The notes beneath the pieces were generated by a model that saw nothing but the letters and a program-made list of their open reading frames with translations, did not search any database and was not told where the DNA came from. The translations under genes and the position numbers were made by a program. A stretch of 64,000 nucleotides of DNA. Source: Trichoderma breve. Taxonomy: Eukaryota > Ascomycota > Sordariomycetes > Hypocreales > Hypocreaceae. Shown in pieces: positions 10,787 to 22,629 of the stretch; position 1 is the stretch's first letter; each line of letters opens with the position of its first letter. The stretch covers positions 2,108,001 to 2,172,000 of the forward strand of contig NC_079232.1 in the NCBI RefSeq assembly GCF_028502605.1. Direction: 5' to 3'.

Positions 10787-11159
10787 CAGGAGTGAGTTGT
10801 AGGAAGTACATGTTGTATTTCCTCAGCTGGCAGTGATGAAGCGAACTTGTAGTTGTCGTCGCCTCGTGACAGCTCCAGCCGCTGTTAGTGGCTTCTGAAA
10901 AATTCCAATAGTGTCCTGCAGCGTTTCAGCTCTGAATACAGAGGAGGCATAGTACTTGAAGATCTTTGAAGCCATAATTGACAGTCTGCCATCAATGACT
11001 TCGAAAAATCTACTCAAATGGTGACGTAGAATAATCTAATTACAGCAAGTTGGTCATAAGTAGAGGATGGATATCATAAATTTCTTCTATTACGACGCAT
11101 GCTACAAGGCGATGCAATACGTATATCATAAAGCTTCGCATAAAGCTTCGTTGCTTCCA
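10787..11159. other. Intergenic: NLR upstream region and GTPase 3' flank
   Basis: 373 bases between two minus-strand genes, so it must hold the NLR promoter and the GTPase terminator. AAGCTTCG(C/T) occurs in a close direct repeat near 11131..11152 (AAGCTTCGCAT then AAGCTTCGTTG). No TATA box stands out. Confidence 0.5.
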
Positions 11160-12685
11160 TCATGTCCGCCCAACCTTGAATGATAATACCTAGAGTACAT
11201 ATGTCAGTAACTATATCTTCCAGAGCGGCCGATACATGGTGTTCAACTTACATCATTCTTCCCCACGGCAACGACATCATCTTCAGATACCCTCATGTTT
11301 CCAACTCCTTCCACAAACGCAATCGGCGCATCACCCATCACTTTCCGAGCAACGTCACCCACTGTCAATCCCTTCTTCACCAGCACGCAATCTCTAAAGA
11401 CAAATTTGGATTCGGACGCTCCAGAGCTAAACGTCGTAGTGTTTCGGACGGGGAAAACAGGTACTAAGCCGAGCAGCTCGGCGGCCTTAGACAGCACCTG
11501 TACGACTCCAGTCGACCCAAAGCGGTAGAGCACCATATCCTTTAGATTTTCTATTCGATTTCGGTTCTTTTCGTCAAGTTCTTTGAGGCCGCCTCCTGTA
11601 GGGTCGCCTTGCTCGATGAGATCTTCTCTCGTGTCGATAAATTCGCTTCCCTCCACGTATTTGATGTATCCTTGCTTCGCCATTTTCCTCAGGAAGATTT
11701 CTGAAATGGCCGAACAGAGTACAACCGCATTAGGGTCCTGCATCTTGGCAATCTTGGCAATGTTCTTATCTGCATCGGGATGATCGATCTTGTTTAGCGC
11801 TATAACCGTCGGGAACTTTTCGTCGATGAAGCAGTTGACAATGTGCTCAATCGTTTCATCGGACCACTCCTCCAGCGGCTCTTTCACGCCTGATCGATCT
11901 ATTGTCCGCTGTACCGTTACGGTTGTGGATCCGTAACCGGAAAACTGGTTTTGTAATGTCTCGACAGCCGTCGCCTTGACCGCGATATGCCGCCGCTTGA
12001 TGCCTCCCCATTTTTGCATCAGATTACCCAGAATCCATGCAACAACCTCGCTGCGCAGCCATGCGATATCAACCGAAGGATCGTAGCCTCTCGTCTCCTT
12101 GCCTTCCGCATCGACGGTTCCGGACGCATCAACGACGTGAATAAGCGCATCGGCATGTCGTAGATCGTCCAAGAATTTGTTTCCCAGGCCACGGCCTTGA
12201 TGCGCACCAGGCACTAACCCCGCGACATCTAGAAGCTCGATCGGTACAGATCGTCGGCCGTCGACGCAAGATCCGTAGTTGGGTTTGCATCTGTCTGAGA
12301 CGTTGAAGCGCGCGCAGGCGCAGTCGATCTGAAGGTATCCTATCGCTCGCTGAGGATCAATGGTGGTAAATCTGTCGCACAAGAACAAAAGAGGATGTCC
12401 AAGTCAGCTTCGCGAGCTTTTATTCGAGTGGGAATGGGGTGGGTGGGCGAGTATTCACGGGAAGTTGCCTGCACAAAAGGATGTTAGTCTCAGTATAAGC
12501 ATCTATCAGATGAGCGACGGATGGTCCCCTTTGTTGTTTCCTCGCTTCGCTTATGGTTTTAATATATGAAAAAAGGAATGAGGCCACTGACCAACTTTGG
12601 AGGAAGCATCTGTTAAGCTGTTGAGCGTGCTGCTCTTGCCGGCAGAGGGCTTCCCTACCAGCCCGATGAGGGGATCGCGAGGCAT
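11160..12685 (-). CDS. OLA1/YchF-related GTPase with C-terminal TGS domain (yeast YGR210C-like)
   Basis: Model: complement(join(11160..11189, 11252..12371, 12459..12468, 12592..12685)), 417 residues. P-loop 'GKPSAGKSS' lies at residues 11-19, the G3 region '[22 protein letters not shown]' (shortened) follows, then G4 'NKID' and a C-terminal TGS-like domain ending '[13 protein letters not shown]'. The family acts in translation or ribosome-associated GTP/ATP hydrolysis; the exact role of YGR210C homologues is unknown. Exon 2 is only 10 nt (12459..12468), but it is needed to rebuild the switch sequence 'KVGNFPFTTIDP'. The last exon is 30 nt and supplies the usual 'ND-VLSFKVG' tail. Without it the frame would stop right after the donor. 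Confidence 0.88.
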
Positions 12686-13222
12686 GGCGGGGCGCGCGCG
12701 AAATCTCGAGTCGGAGGATGCAAATGAATATAATAGAATACAAGGATATTATTGAACTGTACAGTAGGGGAGCTTATGGAAATGAATCTATGAATGGTGA
12801 AAAGAGCCGGAATGCGTAGGAGACTGTCAGACAGATAGCAGATATGATATCGCAAAAAAAGATAAAAAAAAAAATTGGATCGGCAATATGCAAAAAGTTG
12901 GCGCAAAGTGGACGCTTGTGACGAACGGGCTGCGATGATGTCGTTCAATGTACCCAATGGTAAGCACGGCTACTGCTGATGTCGTACTAATAAGAGAGTT
13001 ACTTATTTATAGGAGACTGGCACACTAAGACACGAGTACTTTCAATCTGCCGATACTAGCCCCTCCACGCTCATTTACTTCAAGGTACTTCTATGCTAGG
13101 CAGCTTGTATAACGGACGATTAACTTCCATCTCGAACAAGACAGATCACCAACGCCTGATCTTTCATCTTTCCTTGCTCAAGCAAACCTCTCAAGTCATC
13201 TCACATTCTCTAACATTGTGAC
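12686..13222. promoter_or_regulatory. Divergent promoter between GTPase and SET-domain genes
   Basis: 537 bases separate the two start codons, so both promoters must lie here. A/T homopolymer runs occur near 12855..12875. A CT-rich leader precedes the SET-gene start. No specific factor site is claimed. Confidence 0.55.
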
Positions 13223-15060
13223 ATGGCGCATTCACAATTACCCCTCGAGGCTTTCCCAGCCTGGGCTGCCCTGAACAGTGTGGAATTTGCAAACGCAGAA
13301 ATACGAACCGTCGAGGGCAAAGGGCTTGGCCTTGTCGCCAAGCATGATATCACAGATGCGGGCCAAGATGCTTCTAGCTCACGAGCGATAATTCGAATAC
13401 CCCGGGATCTTGTTTTATCTGCAGAGACGGTAGAAGTATACGCCAAGGTTGATCGGAATTTCAAGCAGCTATTTGAGGCTGCTGGACACCAAGTAAGTAT
13501 CAGGGTTCACCCGTGGTGAAATTCACATGATGACGACGACGATGCTAATATCTGGAGAGAGCACTAGGATTGATGTCATGCTATATCTTTTGACTCATAT
13601 TATCCAGTCGAAAGAAGCTTCTTCAGATGCTAGATTATTTGCTTCAACGTCGTGGACCGAGTATATCAAGTTCTTGCCTCAATACATCCCTATTCCCACC
13701 ATGTGGACGAATGAGGAGAGGCAACTACTCAAAGGCACATCTCTAGAGGTAAATTGACATCCCCCATCTACTTCGATAGTAACCTATCGGGGATTTCTCC
13801 TACATTGTTACCCAAATGCGGCTCGCAATGCATGAAGCCGCAGATGTCATGCAATGCTGTACTGACAATCATACCACACAGGCAGCGTTGAGTGCCAAGC
13901 TATCTGCACTTTCACGCGAATTTAATCAGATTAGCGAACAAGCATCAGATATACCCTTTTGGAGGGATCTTTTCTGGGACACTGTAACGGTGGAGGATTG
14001 GATCTTAGCCGATGCCTGGTATCGCTCGCGATGTCTGGAGCTTCCTCGAGCCGGTCATGCTATGGTTCCTGGACTTGACATGGCGAACCACTCACAGACC
14101 CATTCTGCATACTACGATGAAAGTTCTGACGGCGATGTGGTACTTCTTCCGAGTTCAGGGTCAAAGGTATTATCAGGTGGAGAGATTACAATCTCATATG
14201 GACAGACAAAGTCACCAGCCGAGATGCTGTTTAGCTACGGCTTCATCGACCATGACTCCTCCGTTAAAGAGCTAACACTACACGTCGCTCCGCTACCCGA
14301 CGACCCTCTAGGAGCAGCTAAACTCCGCGTTTACAATGGGCCCCCCACGGTTCGGTTATCTTTGACGGAGCAAGGTGTCCAGTGGAACAGCCCTTTTCTG
14401 TACTTGCTAGTTCTCAATGAGGAAGATGGACTTTCTTTCCGCATAGCGCAAGACACGTCAGGGGATCGCCAATTGGTACTATTTTGGCAAGACGAAGATG
14501 TTACGGACCGGGCTGATGAGCTTGAGACGCTTGTGCAGAATCACGACCTATACCAAGTGTTTAAGCTTCGAGCTGTTGCCGTGCTGGAGGAGCGGGTTGC
14601 GATGCAGCTGGACAGAATCTCCTCCGGACTCTCGTACGGGGTAACGGAGCAACCACAAGCAGCAAATCAGCCGCGTGCGGAGTGCATGCTAGCGGCTGAG
14701 ACTTTGAGAGATCTTGAAACCCAGGTCCTGCAAGGTGTGGCGGAGGCGCTAGAAAACGAGGTACGATATTTTTCCTGTCCTTTTGTCTCTTTGTTGGTTT
14801 TGAGGCGACCCTTCCCTTGTCCATGGGATTCCGACGGTCCGGGGTCCAGCCAGATGGCGGCAGATGGCTATTCCCGAACAAGACCAAGTTCTCAGTTTAA
14901 ACCAAAAGTCATGGATAAATGCTAATGCAACCACGTAATATCACAGAAGGCAAGGCTGCTTCTGGACGCACGCGTAGTGACATATCTCGGGTCTATGGAA
15001 GATGCCCAAAACGAGCAAGCGTCTGAGCCGGCAGCCAATGAAGAGGACGATTTCAGCTAA
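13223..15060 (+). CDS. SET-domain protein lysine methyltransferase (Rubisco-LSMT/RKM type)
   Basis: Model: join(13223..13492, 13560..13748, 13882..14760, 14947..15060), 483 residues, all junctions in phase 0. The SET domain is split as in the LSMT/RKM family. The first part 'EGKGLGLVAKHDI' is near residue 31. After an intervening helical region come 'WILADAWYRSRCLEL', 'MVPGLDMANHS' (the NH motif that binds the methyl donor) and 'GGEITISYGQ' with the catalytic-site tyrosine, followed by 'PAEMLFSYGFI'. A helical substrate-binding C-terminal half follows. Family members methylate ribosomal proteins or elongation factors; the target here is unknown. The second intron acceptor (13558..13559) was chosen for frame. 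The more obvious CTAG eight bases downstream would break the phase. Confidence 0.83.
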
Positions 15061-16933
15061 GCGGCCGAAATAGCCTGGCGGCGTGGGATGAACAGCCGGG
15101 GAAGCGCTGATATAAACTCTAGCGTGGGGATCGACGATTGATCATGTAGATGTTTGCGCCGGCTTGACCCGATAGGGAGGCAGTGAGAAGGAGGGCAACC
15201 ATTGTTTGTGGCCTTTTGACGCTTTCTAGTCGAGTTTTGTATCGTGATTCCGCTCGACAAACTAGCACTGAGCTATTGACTGAAACGGAACTAAAATGCG
15301 GGTTGAACATGCGATCAATGCAGTGCGAGTATAAGTGAATTGTGAATTTGGTAAACAGATCTCGGTCATGAACATGTTGAATAGAACTGGAGAGCCGTTT
15401 CATATCTGGAGATGTTTAATCTCAGAAGATTAGATGCATCTCGTATCGTGGTCATCTTCCATTCTGCTTGTATGACATGACAGACGCTGGGATGATTTTA
15501 AACTTCAAGCTCTTCTTTCCACGCCACCATTTCAAGCGTGGCTGACGCTTCGAACTCTGAGTTAGGGTAAACGAATGCCACTAGCACCTCAGTCTTGGCA
15601 CAAAATACGGGGAAAGAAGTGCTAATGAATGCCATGAAGGATAATAGATGTGCCGACGAGCACTAAAAGTCTCTCATCTGGTGATAATTGGGCATGCTGA
15701 ATGTGTCCATGGGAAGTGGGAGGATGAGTGTGTCCCGGGTGTGAGTGATTAAGCCAGGGCTTTTGGGGCCCTAGACAAGATGGCTGCAAGACCGGAGAGG
15801 AACGCGGCACCTCGCAGCTGAATGCTAGAATGGAAGAGTTGCATGCATGGCATAAACACGCTCCTCTAGGCTGCATTGAGTCAACTATTCTTGACATTGA
15901 TTTCGGTGTCGCGTGGACCGAGCTGGGGCAGAGCAGAAAGCTGACGGCATCGGCAAGGGTCCGAGGCTGCCGGTGTCTTGGACGCTCGAGAGTCGGTGGT
16001 TAAATCTACGCCGATTCCATTGAGGTAAGATGCTTAGTGAATCAACCAGTGCTGATTCCGGTGCTGCCGTTTTTTTCTCGCGTGCGTACAAGCAGATAGA
16101 CAGGCGATAGCAGCATCACGTTATGGGACATGGCGCCCTGAAGAGGTCACGTTATTGAGAATGAGTCGGAGGCGAAAACCGCTGCAGCAGTACCCAAATC
16201 CCAAACCTGCATTCGGCACCCAAGAACGCATGTATCTTCACAGTGGCATGAAACGATGGCCGTTGGACAAACGCCACCACCGCTCCCATTTCCCGTTCTT
16301 GTTGGCCGAATGTCAAAAAGCTGCACAGTACGAGGGCAGCGAGAAGTGAGAGGAGCTGCTCCCCGGCTTTTCCCACCCCGCACTATGTGCGCCTTAGGGG
16401 GGCAAACCGCGGGAAATCTGGGGTAAATCAGGCCATAAGTCGAGATTTCTTCGGCGCTAGCTATCTGGCAAAGGCTTTGGAATCCGTTCTAGAGCTCGAG
16501 GGCCCTTGCGTGGGCTGGTACGAAAAGTAAGACTGCAGCGGTAAGATATCGAAGGGTCGATGGACGTTGTTGGGACAATGGGTTGCATTTTCTGACTGCG
16601 CTGCGCTCGACCTGCATCCCCCGTCAGGCCCCGTACATCGGCCAGCCCTCAACTGGACGGACGGCCCATGTGGGTAATGCGAGTACGGCGGTCGGGCTAA
16701 AATGTCGCGATGCTGGGTTAGGGTTCAAATTTCTTCAGCCAGCGAGCCTCATGTTGCGGTGATCGCACAGGGTATGTTCGTCCATCTGCCGGAGCAGCCA
16801 GTCGCTAGCATCGTTGCCGTGCAAGTACTAGAAGGCAAACCCTTGATGAGCTAGCACACACAGGTACTCCGTGCCAGCAAATGGACATGGTCATGGATTA
16901 GTAGATCAACATTGGAACAGAGTCATGGCTACT

Positions 16934-16943
16934 GTACGAGTAC
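16934..16943 (+). promoter_or_regulatory. GTACGAGTAC decamer, copy 1
   Basis: Exact 10-mer, here extended to CTGTAC-GA-GTACAG (16932..16945), a near-palindrome. The other copies are at 46187, 47020 and 47627. Function unknown. Confidence 0.4.
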
Positions 16944-17406
16944 AGGCAGAGCCGGGGTGGGGGCATCTCGTGGCCTACCAGGGGGGCGACTAGCGAGCGC
17001 AGTGCAAAAAAGATTGGAAGAAGACAACCGACGTACGTCAATCAAAGTCGGGACTGATGACAGCCCCAACGAAAGACGTTGGCGGGTGGAGCAAGCCGGA
17101 CCGGATCTGTCCAGTCACAGCGGCGCGGTGCCTATTAGGGCGTGCGGCGTGCATCAGCAATTTGGGTGCTTTTTCATGCGAGCAAAGGGGGAACGAGAAG
17201 ACGAGAGGGATTCCGATGGCAAGATTCCGTGGGTTGATAGGATTGAGGCCATCTCCAGGCGAAGATGCGGTGGTTGCAACCCTTTGCAGCCGGCTGCAGC
17301 AGGTACCGCATTTGTACCTCTCCGGCGCTGGACATATGCAGGACTAACATGCAGACGACTTGGCGGCGCCCTGCCTGGCACCCAGCCGTCAGTTAGTATA
17401 TGTACC

Positions 17407-17462
17407 TGCCTCTAGCACCCAGCCAACGCGCTACAGGGTGCTAGAACTGGGTGCTAGAGGCA
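17407..17462. repeat. Perfect 16-bp inverted repeat upstream of the Cat8/FacB-like gene
   Basis: Left arm TGCCTCTAGCACCCAG at 17407..17422 and right arm CTGGGTGCTAGAGGCA at 17447..17462 are exact reverse complements with a 24-base spacer. Inside the spacer, GGGTGCTAG (17437..17445) is an extra partial right arm, and GCACCCAGCC also occurs just upstream at about 17378. It lies about 480 bases before the start codon. It could be a multi-copy factor site, an RNA hairpin in the leader or a small element remnant. Confidence 0.75.
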
Positions 17463-17558
17463 GCACTTGGTCAGAAGGTTTGCGCACTAACCAATCCCCT
17501 TCCCCGGGATTTAATTGCCTGCCCGTGCGAACTCGAACTCGTTGCAGCGCTCCTTTCC

Positions 17559-17783
17559 ATGTCCTTTAAGGCTCCACTTCGCCATTCTCTGTCCTGGGCT
17601 CGCTCTTCCATTTCCCTTTCCCTTCCATTCTCTCACACCCCACAATATTCTTCACTCTTTACTCTACTTCTCCAGCTGACGACCGGAATACTTCACATTA
17701 TCGAACACGAGAACGAGTTTCATTGGTATTGCGACATCATCGTGCCTTCTGGAAACAAACCGAACCAAGTCGTGGCAACGTGA
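17559..17783 (+). promoter_or_regulatory. Possible upstream ORF before the Cat8/FacB-like gene
   Basis: An ATG at 17559 opens a 74-codon frame that ends 160 bases before the main start, in the CT-rich presumed leader. It matters only if transcription starts upstream of it, which the sequence cannot show. The peptide has no recognised features. Confidence 0.25.
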
Positions 17784-17943
17784 TACTTGCCCACGCTGTC
17801 TCGCCATCTGTTGCGCCGAACCACGGCTGGTGGGCGAAGAAAGCCCCAATCAGCAAGTTCGCTCGCATAAAACAACGCCTTGACCAACACCACCGAATCT
17901 TCATATCTCTTTCTCAATCGACGCTCGGATCGCAATCGCCACA

Positions 17944-20766
17944 ATGCCGGGCATCCTGCCTATGAAAGTTATCAAGGTGGGCAACAGCGCCCAGAGTCGC
18001 ATCGCCCAAGCCTGTGACCGGTGTCGCAGCAAAAAGATCCGCTGTGATGGCGTCCGGCCGACATGTTCACAATGTTCCTCAGTTGGCTTCGAGTGCCGCA
18101 CAAGCGACAAGCTGAGCCGGCGTGCCTTTCCGCGTGGATACACAGAGTCTCTAGAGGAGCGGGTTCGTGCGCTCGAGGCAGAGGTCCGCGAGCTCAAGGA
18201 CCTGCTGGACGAGAAGGATGAGAAAATCGACATGCTCTCTACGATGCACGGAAACATTCATGGCGGACCACGACGGAGGCCTTCAGTCACATCCATGGCC
18301 ACTCCGGTATCACCAGATTCCGCAAAAGACTCGCCCACCATAAAAGAAGACACCTTCAGAGTGCAAGCTACACAATTGCTTCTCGGCGTCGAAAATTCCG
18401 ACTCGTACTTTATGGGCTCATCCAGTGGGCGCGCCTTTATCGGTATGTCATACTTTAGCTGCCCCACGTTCACACAATCCACGCGCGCACAATGCGCAGA
18501 CACACTGCCATCTTGCTTCCCCAAAGCTTATTACCATGTCTCTAACGTCTTTTCTATGTAGCCTCTCTCAAGCGTAAGATGCAAGACAGCGGCAAGCCCT
18601 GCAGTGACTTTACCCCAGACGCCTTCTTGCATATCCAAGGCTGCACTCCACTCGTTGCCAAGATGTCGGAACAGCCATCAAGGGTCCCTCCTCGGCTCTT
18701 TTCAGACAGATGTGTCAACGTCTTTTTCCAAGAATGGGCCCCTCTCTTCCCCGTTCTTCACAAGCCCACTTTCCTCCGTATCTACGAGGAGTTTGTCAAT
18801 GACCCAGAGAGAGTCAAGTGCAACTATAAGCTTGCCCAGCTCTATCTCGTCTTCTCTCTCGCAGGCCTCTCGTCAGAGGCTCCAGACATTCAGCAAGTTG
18901 CTGCATGCGAGTACCAATGGACGAAAGCCCTAGAGTCCTTGATGCTGGAAAACACCATGAACACACTGCAGTGTCTTGTGCTGGCTCTGCTGTACTGCAC
19001 CGTCCGAGCCGACTATCGTCGTCTCCAGCACTACAAATGCATCGCCGTGGGTCTGTCTCACCGGCTAGGCCTGCACCAAAGCCAGAAGCGCTTCTCTTTT
19101 GGCGCTTTGACCCTCGAGACTAGGAAAAAGGTCTTTTGGACACTGTATGCCCTGGACACCATGACGGCTGCCATTACTGGCCTTCCCAAACTGCTAAAAG
19201 AAGAGGATGTCCAAGCGGAGTATCCATCCGACACTGACGATGAGTACGTGACGGAGAAGGGGTTCCAGCCCACACTGCCGGGAGAGTACACGCGCATCTC
19301 CAGCGCTCTAGCTCTCTTCAGGGCAACCCGCATCCTCGCTCGTGTCCTCGACAAGGTGTACCCTGCAGCGGCAAGCTATGACCTGTCGCTACAGCAGATT
19401 AGTGCCTTTGAGGCTGAATTAGACGGCTGGTACGATGATCTGCCGGCTCATCTGAGACTCAACTTTGCTCATGGCAAGCCATCGACAGATGTCACTGGCA
19501 GCCGGTCACCTCTACTGGTAAGTGCGAAGAGTGATACATACTAAAGATGCGAAGGGACTAACAAAAACGTCACACTAGGCACTCACATATTATTATATTC
19601 GCACCCTCATCTATCGCCCCGTCGTTGGCTCCAACCTCGGGCCCAAGGCTGCACCTGCGCTGATCTCCATCAGCGAGTCCAGCAAGCACATTATCCAAAT
19701 CTCACAGCTTCTCGAGGAGCGAAGCATGTCATTTTCATTCTGCATGAACAAGTGTGATCTTCTCGCCGTGTGCGCCCTTACCCTTCTCTACCAGGCCATT
19801 GATCTGAAGCGTGACAGCAAGCTGTTGCGCGAGGATGAGCGGCTGGTCAACGATGTCCTTCAGACCCTTCGCAAGAACCAGTCGCCTGGATTCGTGGATT
19901 TGGAACGAGCCGCGAGCGTGCTCATTACCGTTACTGACCCATCAGGGCCAGCGGCGATGAACAAGCACGTCCGCAAGCCGTCGGTGGCGACTGGCTCCCG
20001 TCGCGCATCACCCCCGACGAGCTATCCCAAGCAACAAAACTCCCCACCGCTGGGCCAATTCCCGACTTCAGCAAGCGATACTGACCTGACGCGACACCAA
20101 GACAAGGCTCGCTGGATGGGCAACATGGCGGACCTCCAAGGTTCCAACGGAGAGGTCCAACCCATCTCGTCTCGCCAATCATTTGATGGCCACCGACAGG
20201 AGCGCCAGCACTCGGCGTCGCGGATGTCTAGGCTTTCCCCGAACGCGCAGGCAAGGCAGAACCTCGACTACCTTTCGCTCAACGACACTCCTTTCACAAA
20301 CAAACACGCCACATCCCCAACCAGCATGCCGGCACAGACAGTGGGAATGCAGACCAACGGCCAGAACTTTATGAACAACGGACAGTCAGCCAAGACGCCC
20401 AACATGACTGGTGCCGACTGGGAGGCGCTGGTCGGATCCATGGACAGTGGAATGAACAATGTTTATGACGTGATCTACGGAGGCGCCAGCATCGAAGCTG
20501 CCATGGCGGGACACTCGACGGGCAGCGAGTGGTCACCAGATTCATGGGACCTGAGCAACTTCAACATTGGTGAATTTGGCAACAACCCGGCGCCGCCGCA
20601 GAGCGTGCTCAGCATGAGTGACGAAAGCCTCAGCTCAGGAGAAGAAGTGTCACCTTCAGAACTTGGACTGGGCCTCGGAAGCATTGACTACGGAAAGCAG
20701 CTGCAGGGGGTCAACTACCACAACGGCGAATTTTCAACAAACGGGCTGCACGGGCTGTCTTTGTGA
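17944..20766 (+). CDS. facB: Zn2Cys6 transcription factor, Cat8/FacB type (gluconeogenic/acetate regulator)
   Basis: Model: join(17944..18442, 18562..19517, 19579..20766), 880 residues. The zinc cluster has C24, C27, C34, C41, C44 and C51 with Cat8 spacing, followed by the linker 'RRAFPRGYTESLEERVR' and a coiled coil at about 69-96. This block is near-diagnostic for Cat8 / Aspergillus FacB / Neurospora ACU-15. The middle holds the fungal-specific TF domain ('FFQEWAPLFPVLHKPTF', 'YCTVRADYRRLQHYKCIAVGL' shortened, 'RKKVFWTLYALDT'). The C-terminal 250 residues are Ser/Asn/Gln-rich and end in an acidic patch, a likely activation region. In relatives this factor switches on acetate use, gluconeogenesis and the glyoxylate shunt and is repressed through CreA. 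SYGGRG sites occur upstream here but are common by chance. Confidence 0.9.
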
Positions 20767-22629
20767 ATAATGACATGTTTTTTTAGGCGCTATGGTGTGA
20801 TGTGATGGCGAAGCGAGAGACGCTTTGGTTTCGTCTGGAATATGCTGCTTATCGATGTAACGTTTTTGATACATACCTTTATGTTGGGACGGCGCACATG
20901 GCGGAGCGATATGTTGAGGGCTTTTTTTTTGTCTTTTCGAAATTTTTTCTGCCTGCTATGACTCGGAGACCAAAAGTGGCTACAAGGCTGCCACGGGGAT
21001 ATGAGGGATTACCTGCTATTGGTGAAATGGACGGATGGATGGATGGAGATGGATAGTTTTGAATATTTCCATTACATGATATTTCCAAAACACATGGTCT
21101 TTTTGAATAAGCAGTATCATCGGTGTGACGATTTTTGCAGAGATTTTAACTCGATTTACCTATTTGGCGGCATCTTATCTTGGTGATATAAATAGTCGGA
21201 GCACTAACATGCGGCATATCAAGGGATTACCCACCTGCGATACGGCATTGATATTAATATCTATTAATCCTTGACCTGAACGAAAACTGCACATGCAAAA
21301 ACCAGTTTGCCCTGATGCGTTGAAACTCATTCCAAGCTGGATTGGGAATAAGGCGACGGAGCTGACGACCAGCCCGCCACGATCTTCTTTAGCAACTTCG
21401 GCACGTTGCGCAATATCTGGACCCTACTCGATAGTGGATGAAAGACCCCTTCTGACCCTCTCTGGCGGAGCCCTAAAACGGCTGCTGGAAAGCCGCCTGG
21501 TGACTCGCAGCGGCTGTGCAGGAGCTTGAGGTGATTAGGGGAGTGGGAAATCAAATGCGCTGCCGGGAGTCATTTTAGCGGTCCACACAGCCTTGTAACG
21601 TAGCAGCCCAGCTTTCTTGTCTAGGTGAAGATATGTGGAATTATTGCCACATGCACATGCGAGCTTGTTTGCCATGGGTGCTGTGATGAAGTTTTTTTTT
21701 TTTTTCTTGGCCGTGGCCTTATTATCGTGCTTATACTAACAGGTAATCAGTGGCGTGGATCCATTCAGCGCTGACCTTGGGATTTACACTCCCGCAAACT
21801 AAGGTGCTTATCACGGACGGCTAACACGTCAACGGTATCAATATGCGTATTACTTGGCCACGGCAGAGACGCCTATCAATCAAAAAAGGGTCCCAGTTCC
21901 AGGTGGCGACACGACAGGCACCATGTTCAGGGGAAAAGAGGGTCATGCGAGGCAGGCTGGTGATGGGGAGTGGCCTCATGAGCTTTGGTGTGAGTAGAGT
22001 GTATGCGAGATTTGATTTGATGGAGTTTTTTTATACTTTTCTCGTGGTCTGAGTCAAAAAAAGCAGGATGGAGCTTTTTTCAGGTTTGATACGGTAGTAG
22101 CTTGTTTGGTAGATATGAGATGATGGATGGATACCGAGAGATAGGTAGGTACTAGGTAGATAGAAAGCTGCGATACAAAAACGAGATGAGAGGCACCACT
22201 TTGTCGCTCTCTTTCTCTCTTTCTCTTTCTTGGTTCTTGGTTCTTTGTTCTTTATTAACTTGTTGGTTACTGGTCAAAACGTCAAAATAGCCTGATACTA
22301 GCAAAAGAACAAAAAAAAAAAAAAAAAACATACAAAGGAAATAAAATAGCCGGCTACACACACAGCAAACCAGGGCGGTCAGGTCAGGCTACCCAACGGA
22401 CTCCGGACTTCACCTGGACTTATATCCGCCCAATCGAAGGCGGCGTGACGAACACAAGCAGCCCTCCAAGTTCTCGCCCCCTCCAAGAAGAGTGGCCATT
22501 TGACTAAGGAATACGCCATTGGCTTTGTTTCGTCTTTTCGTCCTCTTCTTCTTCACTTTTCTGCTTCTTTTTCACCAAAATCAGATAGGAGAAAGATAGA
22601 GAAATTAGATTATAGTATTCTTTTTGAAA
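20767..22629. other. Intergenic 1.9 kb, Cat8-like 3' flank and GDPD upstream region
   Basis: No gene found. It contains an A/T run near 21693..21705, a CT-tract at about 22207..22235 and an A18-19 run near 22311..22329. GATGGATGGATG-type short repeats occur near 21032 and 22120. Confidence 0.55.

Larger units (their letters stand above)
15061..17943. other. 2.9-kb upstream region of the Cat8/FacB-like gene
   Basis: No supported gene. It contains a GTACGAGTAC decamer (16934..16943) framed by CTGTAC/GTACAG, two overlapping SYGGRG (Cre1-type) sites at 16952..16962, direct and inverted copies of a GCACCCAG core between 17377 and 17462, and a CT-rich leader from about 17550. A 504-base open frame at 16912..17415 overlaps frames on the other strand and looks fortuitous. 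Confidence 0.6.

Noticed and set aside
16912..17415. 167-codon open frame upstream of the Cat8/FacB-like gene
   Set aside because: Composition is Arg/Gly-rich as expected from GC-rich DNA, it overlaps open frames on both strands and has no recognisable domain or splice context.
15061..17943. Many single SYGGRG (Cre1) sites upstream of the Cat8/FacB-like gene
   Set aside because: A six-base degenerate site is expected about every 250 bases counting both strands, so only the overlapping pair is worth noting.
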